Below, in pieces: positions 1 to 8,004 of a stretch of DNA of 64,000 nucleotides. Location of the stretch: assembly GCA_029762625.1 (NCBI GenBank), contig JARVGI010000004.1, positions 1 through 64,000 on the forward strand, written 5' to 3'. Numbering within the stretch: the first letter of the stretch is position 1; the number at the start of each line of letters is the position of its first letter. This DNA comes from Methanomicrobiaceae archaeon. GTDB lineage: Archaea; Halobacteriota; Methanomicrobia; Methanomicrobiales; Methanomicrobiaceae. The notes below the pieces were generated by a model that was given only the letters and a program-made list of their open reading frames with translations, was not told where the DNA came from and did no database searches. A program made the translations under genes and the position numbers.

Positions 1-33
1 ATGGCTAAAATTACCAGCAACGATAACCAGTGT

Positions 34-49
34 TGATAACTGATTATCA
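34..49. repeat. Inverted repeat TGATAA-CTGA-TTATCA
   Basis: TGATAA at 34-39 and TTATCA at 44-49 form a perfect inverted repeat with a 4-nt spacer. It lies just upstream of a TATA-like stretch (TTTATATAATG, 62-72) ahead of the UppP-like gene. It could be an operator, but there is only one copy here. The first 60 bases hold no gene I can support. Confidence 0.3.
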
Positions 50-189
50 CTCTAAGCAATGTTTATATAATGAATTTGAATTGTTTTATAGAATACATGT
101 ATCCCGCCTCTGCCGGTCAACCCGACACATGGATACAATTGCATCTCTCGAAAAGCATATTTCATGAACCAGCATAATAGTTTCTATTG

Positions 190-972
190 ATGGATGGTAT
201 CCAGGCGATCATTTTGGGCCTCATCCAGGGGGCCGCCGAGTGGCTCCCCATCAGCAGCGAGGCCCAGACGATGCTCTATATGCTCAACCACCTGGGCCTC
301 GACCCCCAGACGGCGCTCACCTATGCCTTTTTCCTCCACGCCGGCACGATGATCGCCGCCTTCGTGCGGTTCCGGGAGGAGTTTGTCGAGGTGCTCCGCA
401 ACCTCTCCCCCTCCTTTCCGATGACCCGGGTGCTGGTGATCGCCACCCTCTGCACCGCCGTCTCGGCGGTACCCCTCTACCTGCTGCTCCGGTACGCGTC
501 CGTCGATGCGGACGGCACCGTCTTCACCCTGATCATCGGGCTGATGCTGATCGTGACCGGGCTGGTGATGCAGCGGGCCGGGTCGGCGGGGGAAAGAACG
601 CTTGCGGAGATGACCGACGCCGATGCGATCCTGGTGGGGGTCGCCCAGGGCTTCGCCATCATCCCGGGCATCTCGCGGTCGGGGACCACCGTCGCCGCCC
701 TGCTCGCCCGCAACATCGAGCAGGAGACGGCGCTGACCGTGTCGTTCCTGATGAGCGTGCCGGCCGCGCTCGGCGTGCTGGCCCTCGATTCCGGCAACAT
801 CGCCCAGATCCCGGCCGGGACCGCCGCGCTGCTCCTGGCCTCCTCGCTGGCGGCGGGCTACCTCTCCATCGACGTCCTGCTCGCGGTGGCACGACGGGTG
901 GCGTTCTGGATCTTCTGCGTGGCCCTGGGCGCCCTGACGGTGATCCTCGTCCTGGGCGGGGCCCTGCTCTGA
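190..972 (+). CDS. uppP: UppP/BacA-like undecaprenyl- or polyprenyl-diphosphatase
   Basis: Integral membrane phosphatase of the BacA/UppP family. In bacteria this family dephosphorylates C55 polyprenyl diphosphate so the lipid can carry sugars again; an archaeal member would most simply recycle the isoprenoid glycan carrier. The protein is about 260 residues, normal for the family, and almost entirely hydrophobic. Both signature regions are visible: EWLPISSEAQ near residues 18-27 (bacterial form E-F-L-P-x-S-S-T) and PGISRSGTT near 158-166, with the catalytic-site Arg and Ser. The start is ATG 190; an in-frame TTG lies at 187. No strong ribosome site is seen. A carrier-lipid phosphatase fits the glycan genes further along the window. 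Confidence 0.85.
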   Translation: MDGIQAIILGLIQGAAEWLPISSEAQTMLYMLNHLGLDPQTALTYAFFLHAGTMIAAFVRFREEFVEVLRNLSPSFPMTRVLVIATLCTAVSAVPLYLLLRYASVDADGTVFTLIIGLMLIVTGLVMQRAGSAGERTLAEMTDADAILVGVAQGFAIIPGISRSGTTVAALLARNIEQETALTVSFLMSVPAALGVLALDSGNIAQIPAGTAALLLASSLAAGYLSIDVLLAVARRVAFWIFCVALGALTVILVLGGALL

Positions 973-1103
973 ACGCCTCGAGCGGATAGGTTCCTCTCCG
1001 GCGGAGTCACGCAGGGAGGGGCCGTCCGCGAGGGGAGCCGAATCTTTCGAACCGGACAGCCGGATGAGGTGCCGCCGGTTGCGGCAGTCCTTCATTCGGC
1101 CCG

Positions 1104-1109
1104 AAAAAA
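1104..1109 (-). terminator. T-run after the first PEF-CTERM gene
   Basis: On the minus strand a run of six T follows the stop codon by about 5 nt. The paralogue at 2104 has an equivalent five-T run (2095-2099) at the same distance. Archaeal termination often uses T-tracts without a hairpin, so this is plausible but not proven. Confidence 0.35.
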
Positions 1110-1113
1110 GAGA

Positions 1114-1659
1114 TTATTCGTTCTTTTTCCTGACCGCGAACACCAGTCCGAGCATTCCCACCAGAAGCCCTGCCGGGAGGGCAAGGGTGGGGAACTCGGG
1201 AACGGGAACGTCACCCTTGTAGCCGCAGAAGGTGATGTGGCTGACGGCATAAATGTCCGGAGGCAGAAGAACGGTGTCTTCTAAGAGCCCCTCAGGATAT
1301 TCGAGATAGTACGAATAGAGGTTCGCACCACTGCCACCCTTGACGATGACACAGGTAACGTAAATGTCTTCCGATTTCCAGTCGAATTGGATTATCTCAT
1401 CGAGATCTGGTTCACCGGTCTCGTCATCTATCTTGTACGTGAAATTGTAGATTGTTATCTTCTCCAAGATGGAACCATCGTAGAGGTCGTCTTCTTCGAA
1501 CTTGACTTCCTTGCACCAGTAGCCTTCGCAGACATCGGCACAATCCGGGTTCCCCGCTACCCATTCAGGGTCAACCTCTGCCGCCCACCCCGGTGCTACT
1601 GCAACAACCGCCAGGATGAGGAGCGCACCGACAGCCAGCCAATAATTTTTCTTATTCAT
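1114..1659 (-). CDS. PEF-CTERM surface protein, copy 1
   Basis: Secreted protein of unknown function with an archaeal PEF-CTERM sorting tail. It has an N-terminal hydrophobic signal segment (residues about 6-27, ending PGWAA), a soluble core with four cysteines, and a C-terminal tripartite signal: VPEFPTLALPA, then a hydrophobic helix, then a basic RKKNE end. In this family the tail is believed to be processed by an archaeosortase (ArtC type); none is visible in the window. The ATG at 1659 follows GAGGAGG at good spacing; an upstream in-frame GTG overlaps that ribosome site and is rejected. It is a clear duplicate of the gene at 2104-2649, with similar 5' leader, ends and downstream T-run. 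The core function is not recognised. Confidence 0.85.
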   Translation of the reverse strand: MNKKNYWLAVGALLILAVVAVAPGWAAEVDPEWVAGNPDCADVCEGYWCKEVKFEEDDLYDGSILEKITIYNFTYKIDDETGEPDLDEIIQFDWKSEDIYVTCVIVKGGSGANLYSYYLEYPEGLLEDTVLLPPDIYAVSHITFCGYKGDVPVPEFPTLALPAGLLVGMLGLVFAVRKKNE

Positions 1660-2103
1660 TTCCTTCACTTCCTCCTCTTTCACGCAGCATGCATATGCCA
1701 GTGAGAGATATGATTTACAATATTATTCTTATTATATAATTCTATCTAAGTATATTCTTCAGAGGATTCTCGTTTTACCCCGGATTATTTCTTTATCAAA
1801 TTCTCTCTCTCCACAGCAATCTTCCATTGGCCCGGCATATGGGGCCAGTACGTGATGAGGGCCCGGTACATCCGTTCGATTCGCCCATCGTGAGAAAAAG
1901 GCCCAATCCACAACCAAAACGGCAAAATAGGCGAATATAACAGGAAATTCTTGGTGGAACACCCGGCGCGTCGATCCGGTATGCACCGTGCCACCTCCTC
2001 AGTGCTCTACAGACCGGATCGACGCAACAGCTGATCAGTACATCACATCCGATCGAGTGGGGCTGGATCCAGTCGTACCGTAGCAAACGGCAGGAAAAAG
2101 AGA
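1660..2103. other. Intergenic region between the PEF-CTERM paralogues
   Basis: The AT-rich part next to 1660-1760 carries the promoter of the first PEF-CTERM gene on the minus strand (TATA-like stretches around 1725-1740). The leader contains ATCTCTCA before the ribosome site, also present before the second copy. The remainder (about 1790-2095) has open frames on the minus strand, but none has a ribosome site, a recognisable domain or a paralogue, so no gene is called. Confidence 0.5.
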
Positions 2104-2649
2104 TTATTCGTTCTTTCGCCTGACGGCGAACACCAGTCCGAGCATTCCCACGAGAAGCGCTGCCGGGAGGGCCAGCGTGGGGAATTCAGGGACGACAATA
2201 CCTTCTTTCCCGCAGAAGGTGATGTGGCTGATGGCCTGCGTACCCGGAGGGATGAGATAGGTATCAGATCGTGAACCGCCCTCATAGACATAGTAATGAT
2301 AGACGTTCGCCTCAGTCGCGGCCTTGACGATGACATGATAAATATCGGCTTCTGTCGAGACCCAGTCGAATGACATCGGCTCCTCTCCTTCCTTGTAGGT
2401 GATGTTGCTTATCGTGACGCCACCGTCGGTGGCAGGGTCAGCAATTCCAACCTCACCTTCTTGTGGATCAGCCTCAAACTTGGCAATTTGCACGCAGGCG
2501 GGATCACACGGACAGATATCTCCACACGTTGGATTGCCGTCAACCTCCACAGGGTCAACCGATGCCGCCCACGCCGGTGCTACTGCAACAACCGCCAGGA
2601 TGAGGAGCGCACCGACAGCGAGGGGCAATTTGTAGTCGTTTGTTCTCAT
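2104..2649 (-). CDS. PEF-CTERM surface protein, copy 2
   Basis: Paralogue of the gene at 1114-1659 and also 181 residues. It has a signal segment (LAVGALLILAVVAV, ending PAWAA), a cysteine-containing core (CGDICPCDPAC near residues 42-52) and the same VPEFPTLALPA motif followed by a hydrophobic helix and RRKNE. The ATG at 2649 is preceded by GGAGGA; an in-frame GTG-ATG pair upstream overlaps that site. The cores have diverged more than the ends: shared phrases are the HVIVKA and YYVYEG region and AISHITFCG before the tail. It is probably anchored at the outer surface after archaeosortase processing. No enzymatic motif is seen. Confidence 0.85.
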   Translation of the reverse strand: MRTNDYKLPLAVGALLILAVVAVAPAWAASVDPVEVDGNPTCGDICPCDPACVQIAKFEADPQEGEVGIADPATDGGVTISNITYKEGEEPMSFDWVSTEADIYHVIVKAATEANVYHYYVYEGGSRSDTYLIPPGTQAISHITFCGKEGIVVPEFPTLALPAALLVGMLGLVFAVRRKNE

Positions 2650-2953
2650 ATTCTTCACTTCCTCCTCCATCACTTGCCATTCGGATGCAAATGAGAGATA
2701 GTTATTCCAATAGAATTAATAGTATAAAATAATTGTGCCAATTATTATCCTTGTAATTAATATATAATCTATAGTAATATATTTTCCAGCATCGTGCAAC
2801 TGCCGGCCTCTGTGGTAGTGGGCCGCTCTCCCCGGGAAAATCAGGAGGGGAAGCCCGGAAACCCCGTGAAAATTGCTCCCATCACAAAACACGCCATGAC
2901 CACCGGATCCGGGGGCCCGGGAGATCGGGAATCGGAACAATCGCCGGCCGGCC
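2650..2953. other. Intergenic region with the promoter of PEF-CTERM copy 2
   Basis: Very AT-rich from about 2700 to 2790 (minus-strand TATA-like stretches), consistent with a promoter for the gene ending at 2104. The rest is GC-rich sequence downstream of the protease gene. No additional gene can be supported. Confidence 0.5.
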
Positions 2954-4876
2954 TTACAACGCGTCGATCAGGCCCACGAAGTAGTAGCGGATCCTGGCCG
3001 CATCCCCCACGTCCACGTAGCCGTTGCCGTTGAAGTCGGCCCGGGGGTGGTCGTCGATGAGGTCGGCCGCCATGTAGGTGACCATGGTCGCGTCCCCGAT
3101 GTCGACGTAGCCGTTCTCGTTGAGATCGCCGCGCAGCAGGGCCCGGATCATGCCGGCGGCCTCGTGGCGGTCGGTTCCCGCAGCGTTGCCGGCGGTGAGG
3201 GCCACTGTGTAGGTGCCCGTACTCTCGTAGGTGTGCTGCGGGTGCTGCGCGGCGGAGGTGGTGCCGTCACCGAAGTCCCAGAACCACGAGGTCGGCTCGT
3301 TGGTGCTCATGTCGGTGAATTGCACGGCGAGGGGGGCGTCGCCTGCGGTCACGTTCGCCGCGAAGAGGGCGTCGGGCGGCATCCGGGGGACGTCGCGGGT
3401 GTAGGCCTTGAGGCACGCGTTGGTTCCGGCATAGAGGGAGGTGAGATCGGTCCACGCCCCCCTGCCGGTCAGCACATAGCTCTCGCCGGGCCCGGCCGTC
3501 GCCGCACTCGCATACCCGGCGACCGGCGACTCGATGGCCACCGGGTAGCGGTAGCCGGAGGTCTGGAGGCGCACGGTTACGGAGAACCGCTGTCCCTCCT
3601 CGAGCGGAACGGCATCGTCGAGAACCACCGTGTGGTAGCCGGGCACCGCCACCCCGCCCGAAATGGTGGCAATCGGGCCGGCGGCGGCAATCGGGCCCAG
3701 GTCAGGGTCGAGGTACACGGCGATCTCGTAGGTTGTGTCGACATCGGGGATATAGAACCCCACCGCGGTGAGGTATTCCGCCGATCCGGCCGTGTAGACG
3801 TTGGCGAACGACGCCGTGTCACTGCCGGTCCCCAGGCTCTTCGTCCACCCGAGCGGGTCGTAGCCATAGACGCGGTCATAGGTGGTGGCGGCGTCCCCGG
3901 TAAAGAGGGCGTTCGAGCCGCCGACCTGCGCATCGTAGTAGGAGATAACAAAGTACCCGCCGTCGCCGAAGCCGCTCCCCCACGAATTCCTGGCGATGAA
4001 CGCCCCGTCGCCCGGCGCCGGGGAGGCGAAGGCGGTGCGGTCGTAGGCATCGTCCCAGCCGACGAGGGTGATGGCGTGGTTGGAATGCGAGGATCCCGCG
4101 TAGTAGTAGGAGGCGCGGGCCGCATCGTAGCTGGCATCGCTCCAGTAGATCGAGGAATAGAGTGCCCCGTACGCGGAGATGGCCTGCTTGAGGTTCGCAT
4201 TGTCCGCGGGATCCTCCCGCCCCGGGATGAAGAGGATCTCGTGCACGTGCTTGACTGCGGACAGACCGGCCGGGGATTCGGTCGACGTGACATCGTAGGG
4301 ATCGTCCGCCTCGTCCACCGGGCCGCTGCCCCGGGCGAGGTAGGCCGCGGCCATCATGGCGTTGCCCCCGCTGCAGGGATCAAGGTCAAACCCGTGGGTG
4401 TTCTTCAGGTTGTTTTCGGAAAAATCGTAGAGTTCGTCCGGGAGCAGGAACGATTCCAGGGATCCATAGGTGGCGAACGCCCAGCAGCTGCCGCAGGACC
4501 CCTGGTGTTTCACCGGGGAGACGCGGCCCTCATCGCGAAGGTCGTAGGATGCGCCGCTAAGGAGGATATCGGAGGGTTCGACATCACCCGTCTCAGTGAG
4601 GACGGTGTCCGCAGGGTGATGACCCCCGAAACCGGCATGTTTTCCCCGCAGGTGGGAGAGATCGACCGGCGACGGGACGGCCCCGCCGGCGAAGGCGCCC
4701 TCGCCCCGGTGGATCCCGTGCATTGCGGCGGGCTGGTCCCGGTATTCGACGAATTGCTGGTTGAACGGTGCAATGGTTGCGGGATCCGGGCTGTTGCCGG
4801 CTGCCGCAACGATCATGACCAGAACGGCGGACCCGAGAAGGGTGAACAGAACTGCTCTGCGCAGGCATCGGTCCAT
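2954..4876 (-). CDS. Exported papain-family (C1A) cysteine protease with PKD and dockerin domains
   Basis: Secreted cysteine peptidase of 640 residues. In order: signal peptide (about 1-27), propeptide-like stretch, C1 catalytic domain (about 110-330), a lectin-like beta domain often paired with archaeal C1 proteases (about 340-490), one PKD domain (about 505-585), and a C-terminal type I dockerin-like pair of calcium loops (DLNENGYVDIGDA and DFNGNGYVDVGDA). The catalytic triad is visible: Cys131 in GSCGSCWAF, His267 in HSNHAITLVGWDD and Asn297 in ARNSWGSGF; the oxyanion Gln is in KHQGSCGS. ATG 4876 follows GGTGAGGAG with 4-nt spacing and is preferred to the longer frame starting at 4918. The adjacent gene encodes a cohesin-like protein, so the dockerin probably docks there. 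Substrate unknown. Confidence 0.88.
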   Translation of the reverse strand: MDRCLRRAVLFTLLGSAVLVMIVAAAGNSPDPATIAPFNQQFVEYRDQPAAMHGIHRGEGAFAGGAVPSPVDLSHLRGKHAGFGGHHPADTVLTETGDVEPSDILLSGASYDLRDEGRVSPVKHQGSCGSCWAFATYGSLESFLLPDELYDFSENNLKNTHGFDLDPCSGGNAMMAAAYLARGSGPVDEADDPYDVTSTESPAGLSAVKHVHEILFIPGREDPADNANLKQAISAYGALYSSIYWSDASYDAARASYYYAGSSHSNHAITLVGWDDAYDRTAFASPAPGDGAFIARNSWGSGFGDGGYFVISYYDAQVGGSNALFTGDAATTYDRVYGYDPLGWTKSLGTGSDTASFANVYTAGSAEYLTAVGFYIPDVDTTYEIAVYLDPDLGPIAAAGPIATISGGVAVPGYHTVVLDDAVPLEEGQRFSVTVRLQTSGYRYPVAIESPVAGYASAATAGPGESYVLTGRGAWTDLTSLYAGTNACLKAYTRDVPRMPPDALFAANVTAGDAPLAVQFTDMSTNEPTSWFWDFGDGTTSAAQHPQHTYESTGTYTVALTAGNAAGTDRHEAAGMIRALLRGDLNENGYVDIGDATMVTYMAADLIDDHPRADFNGNGYVDVGDAARIRYYFVGLIDAL

Positions 4877-4962
4877 CGAACTCCTCACCTGTGTGGTTTG
4901 TTTGGGTACCATCCGCATCCCCGGCGGTCGAGCGCGTGAAAAAAGGAAGATAATCCCTCCCT

Positions 4963-7677
4963 TCAGAAGAGCGCCAGTGAGATCATCCAGTAGGCGAGGT
5001 AGACCGAGCCGAGCGCGATTGCCTTGATCAGGTACGAGAGCATGCGGTCGAACTCTTCAGGAGATCCGAATTTCCGGAAGACCACCGTTCCACTGAATAC
5101 GCCGAACGAGGTAAGCAGGGTGTGCAGCGAGATCTGCTCTGGAATGCCGCCATCATCGGATGCGGGATCAGCAGATCCGTTTTGTTCTGTTTCGCACCCG
5201 TTCTCCCGCTGTCGGGCTTGAACGGAACCAGCCGTGTTGCCCAGATCATCCTCGTTGGGGGATCCTTCCACCCCTGAACCGGACTGGTCGATCGTGGACT
5301 GGTGGACCATGTCCTGTTTTACCGGGTGCTCCTTCGTGGATGAATCCGGGGATTTGCCGTTGTTGGTCTTGTCTTTCGCTGTATACGAGTCGTCGCCGGA
5401 GGAGGAGGAGGGACTGGGTTTTGCCGAGACGGCGATCAGGTTCGTCTCCGTGATCATGGCCCCGCCGTACGCGTTGCAGACGGTGAGCGTGACGGTGTAG
5501 GTCCCGGTTTTCGGGTAGGTATGGGAGGGGTGCTGCGCCGTGGAGGTCGCACCGTCGCCGAAGGCCCAGAGCCAGCTCGTGGGGTTGTTGGTGCTCTCGT
5601 CGACGAACTGCACTTTCAGCGGCGCCGTGCCGGAGGCCGGAGTGGCACTGAACGCAGCGACCGGAATGCCGGTCGTCGGTTCGTCCCCGGCGGTCACGGT
5701 GATGTATCCTGTTTTCACCGCAGCATCGGAACCATCGCCGTTTTCGACCCGGAGCGTCACCGTGTAGGTGCCCGCCGTCTCGTAGAGGTGCACAGGATTC
5801 TGCTCGGTGGCATTGGCGCCGTCGCCGAAGTCCCAGAGCCAGCTCGTCGGGGCGCATGAGCTCTCGTCGACGAACGAGACCAGGAGGGGTGCCGTTCCCG
5901 AGGTGGGGGACGCACTGAAGGCCGCGACCGGGGCGTTGAGCGCATCAACGGTGATGGAGTCCGCCGCGATCGCCGTGTCGGAGCCATCCGCGTTGGTGAC
6001 GGTAAGGGTCACGGTGTAGGTGCCGGCCGCTTCGTAGGTGTGCACGGGGTGCTGCTCGGTGGAGGTGGCGCCGTCGCCAAAGGCCCACGACCAGCTCGTC
6101 GGCGCATTGCTGCTCTCGTCGGTGAAGGTCACCTCGAGGGGCACTTTCCCGGAGGTCGGCGTGGCCGAGAAGGCAGCGACGGGGAGGGCCAGCGCCTCGA
6201 CCGTGATGGAGTCGGCCTTCGTCACGACATCGGATCCATCTGCATTCGTGGCGGTGAGCGTCACCGTGTAGGTGCCCGCTGCTTCGTAGACGTGGGTCGG
6301 GTTCTGTGCGGTGGAGGTGGCGCCGTCACCGAAGGCCCAGGACCAGCTCGTCGGCGCATTGCTGCTCTCGTCGGTGAAGGTCACCTCGAGCGGGAGCTTG
6401 CCGGAGGTCGGAGTTGCGGAAAAAGCGGCACCAGGTGGAGTCAACGCGTTGACGGTGATATAGTCGGTTTTGATTTCGGCATCTGACCCGTCCGCGTTGG
6501 CGGCGGTAAGGGTCACCGTATAAGAACCTGCAGTTGCGTAGGTGTGCACGGGGTGCTGTGCGGTGGAGGTGGCGCCGTCACCGAACGTCCAGGCCCAGCT
6601 CGTCGGCGCATTGGTGCTCGTGTCGGCGAAGGTCACTTCCAGGGGAACTTTGCCGGATGTGGGAGAAGCGGAGAATCCGGCACCAGGTGGAGTCAACGCG
6701 TCGACAGTGATGTAGTCGGTCTTCGTCCCGGTATCGGTGCCGTCCGCGTTGGTGGCGGTGAGCGTCACCGTATAGATGCCGGCAGCATCGTAGGTGTGCG
6801 TCGGGTGCTGTGCGGTGGACGTCGCACCATCGCCGAAGGCCCACGACCAGCTCGAAGGCGCATTGCTGCTCTCGTCGGTGAAGGTCACCGCGAGGGGAAG
6901 CTTGCCGGAGGTCGGCGTGGCCGAGAAGGCTGCAACCGGCGGAGTGAGCGCATCGACGGTGATATAGCCGGTCTTTGTTGCCGTATCCGTGCCATCGTCG
7001 TTGGCGGCGGTGAGGGTCACCGTGTAGGTGCCGGCGGCGTCATAGGTGTGCGTCGGGTGCTGTGCGGTGGAGGTGGCGCCGTCACCGAAGGCCCACGACC
7101 AGCTCGTCGGCGCATTGGTGCTCTCGTCGGCGAAGGTCACCGCAAGGGGCACCTTCCCGGAGGTGGGGGTGGCCGAGAAATTGGCGGCCGGTGGCTGTGG
7201 TTCCCCGGGGACCCCGAGGACGGTGAGGGTTCCGTTCACGATGGTCTCGAAATTGATGGGCAAAAAATTGCTGCTGTATTGTGCAGGAGAGAGCAGAAGG
7301 TCGCCGGAACCGGCTGAAGCACCGGCCTGAATCGCGATGTCGACGATGGGTGTCGGATCAGTCGCCGTGATGGGCTGCTGCACACTGGTGCCGAGAATGC
7401 GAAGCCATCCCGCTTCATTATCGATATTTGCCGTGATCTCCAGGCCAGGGAATGAAGTATTTGCAGAAGCGCTGGTGATTGCGATGAGCGAGGGATCATA
7501 CCACAGGTCGAAACTGAGGCCTTCGGCGCTCTCGACATCGGCGATCGTTACCGAAAAAATACGTGAATCATTTATAAGCATTTCGCCCGTTGGTGCAGCG
7601 ATCCCGGCAGCCTCAGCACAAGGTACTAATAGGAGGATGACAAGAAGGCCAAAAAGTGCTTTCTGGTTGATTTTCAC
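4963..7677 (-). CDS. Membrane-anchored surface protein with cohesin-like domain and seven PKD repeats
   Basis: Large exported protein of about 904 residues. After a signal peptide (ending CAEA) comes a cohesin-like beta-sandwich (about 22-155; phrases such as FSVTIADVESAEGLSF and FDLWYDPSL). Seven PKD domains follow (about 165-745), each opening like FSATPTSGKVPL and containing SWAFGDG. Then comes a Ser/Thr/Asp/Asn-rich low-complexity linker and a C-terminal hydrophobic anchor (SVYLAYWMISLALF). The likely start is GTG 7677, about 9 nt after AGGGG; a TTG at 7686 is in frame. It lies just upstream of the dockerin-bearing protease on the same strand (86-bp gap), so the pair may be co-transcribed and may bind each other. 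The cohesin assignment comes from overall pattern and context and is less certain than the PKD repeats. Confidence 0.8.
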   Translation of the reverse strand: MKINQKALFGLLVILLLVPCAEAAGIAAPTGEMLINDSRIFSVTIADVESAEGLSFDLWYDPSLIAITSASANTSFPGLEITANIDNEAGWLRILGTSVQQPITATDPTPIVDIAIQAGASAGSGDLLLSPAQYSSNFLPINFETIVNGTLTVLGVPGEPQPPAANFSATPTSGKVPLAVTFADESTNAPTSWSWAFGDGATSTAQHPTHTYDAAGTYTVTLTAANDDGTDTATKTGYITVDALTPPVAAFSATPTSGKLPLAVTFTDESSNAPSSWSWAFGDGATSTAQHPTHTYDAAGIYTVTLTATNADGTDTGTKTDYITVDALTPPGAGFSASPTSGKVPLEVTFADTSTNAPTSWAWTFGDGATSTAQHPVHTYATAGSYTVTLTAANADGSDAEIKTDYITVNALTPPGAAFSATPTSGKLPLEVTFTDESSNAPTSWSWAFGDGATSTAQNPTHVYEAAGTYTVTLTATNADGSDVVTKADSITVEALALPVAAFSATPTSGKVPLEVTFTDESSNAPTSWSWAFGDGATSTEQHPVHTYEAAGTYTVTLTVTNADGSDTAIAADSITVDALNAPVAAFSASPTSGTAPLLVSFVDESSCAPTSWLWDFGDGANATEQNPVHLYETAGTYTVTLRVENGDGSDAAVKTGYITVTAGDEPTTGIPVAAFSATPASGTAPLKVQFVDESTNNPTSWLWAFGDGATSTAQHPSHTYPKTGTYTVTLTVCNAYGGAMITETNLIAVSAKPSPSSSSGDDSYTAKDKTNNGKSPDSSTKEHPVKQDMVHQSTIDQSGSGVEGSPNEDDLGNTAGSVQARQRENGCETEQNGSADPASDDGGIPEQISLHTLLTSFGVFSGTVVFRKFGSPEEFDRMLSYLIKAIALGSVYLAYWMISLALF
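5450..7195 (-). repeat. Seven tandem PKD-coding repeats of about 256 bp
   Basis: Direct repeats of roughly 250-260 bp inside the cohesin/PKD gene, recognisable by recurring GGTGCTG(T/C)GC-GTGGAGGT-GC(A/G)CC and CAGCTCGT-GG segments. Copies 1-5 are closest to each other; the two C-terminal units (about 5450-5960) have diverged (SGTAPL instead of SGKVPL). The unit number is likely to vary by recombination between strains. Confidence 0.85.
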
Positions 7678-8004
7678 GTTTTTCAACCCCTATTTCGCTC
7701 TTTTTCCCATTGGCCGGGGTGGTGGAGCCGGGGCGGCATACCGCGCATCCGGGATACCTCCTCGTGGTCATCTGCTATTCTTATGCAATTTTTCGTGATT
7801 TCGGCCTGTTGAATTGAATATTCCAGTGACGTCGCAGCGCAATCCATACGTTCCTACCATGTAGAGAGTTATCAAAAAAGTATAAAAAGATTACTGTCGG
7901 TGATTATCTATACAGTATTACAATATGGTTATTCAAACCTATTTATCCAACTTGATAATAACAGCCAATACATTAATATATATATATTTGCAAAGATTAC
8001 TTTG
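7678..8004. other. Divergent promoter region
   Basis: Between the minus-strand cohesin/PKD gene and the plus-strand HTH-PAS gene. The region becomes strongly AT-rich from about 7865. It contains CGGTGATTATC (7898-7908), also found upstream of the paralogous HTH-PAS gene at 61302, and a long TA-rich box at 7973-7989. Frames extending upstream of 8005 are not believed because the TATA box would lie inside them. Confidence 0.5.
7973..7989 (+). promoter_or_regulatory. TATA box of HTH-PAS gene 1 (leaderless)
   Basis: TTAATATATATATATTT is centred about 26 bp before ATG 8005. This is the spacing expected for an archaeal transcript starting at or within a few bases of the start codon. It is the main argument for the 8005 start. 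Confidence 0.6.

Noticed and set aside
1796-2086. Open frames between the two PEF-CTERM genes
   Set aside because: Trp/Cys/Arg-rich translations with no ribosome site; no paralogue or domain.
3047-4939. A 630-codon open frame on the plus strand
   Set aside because: It is antisense to the C1 protease, whose catalytic motifs, PKD and dockerin are unmistakable. The translated antisense is Gly/Val/Arg-rich with no domain, as expected for GC-rich DNA.
5450-7195. Possible CRISPR array (regular repeats)
   Set aside because: The repeat unit is about 256 bp, encodes PKD domains in frame and has no short spacers. No CRISPR-like repeats were found anywhere in the window.
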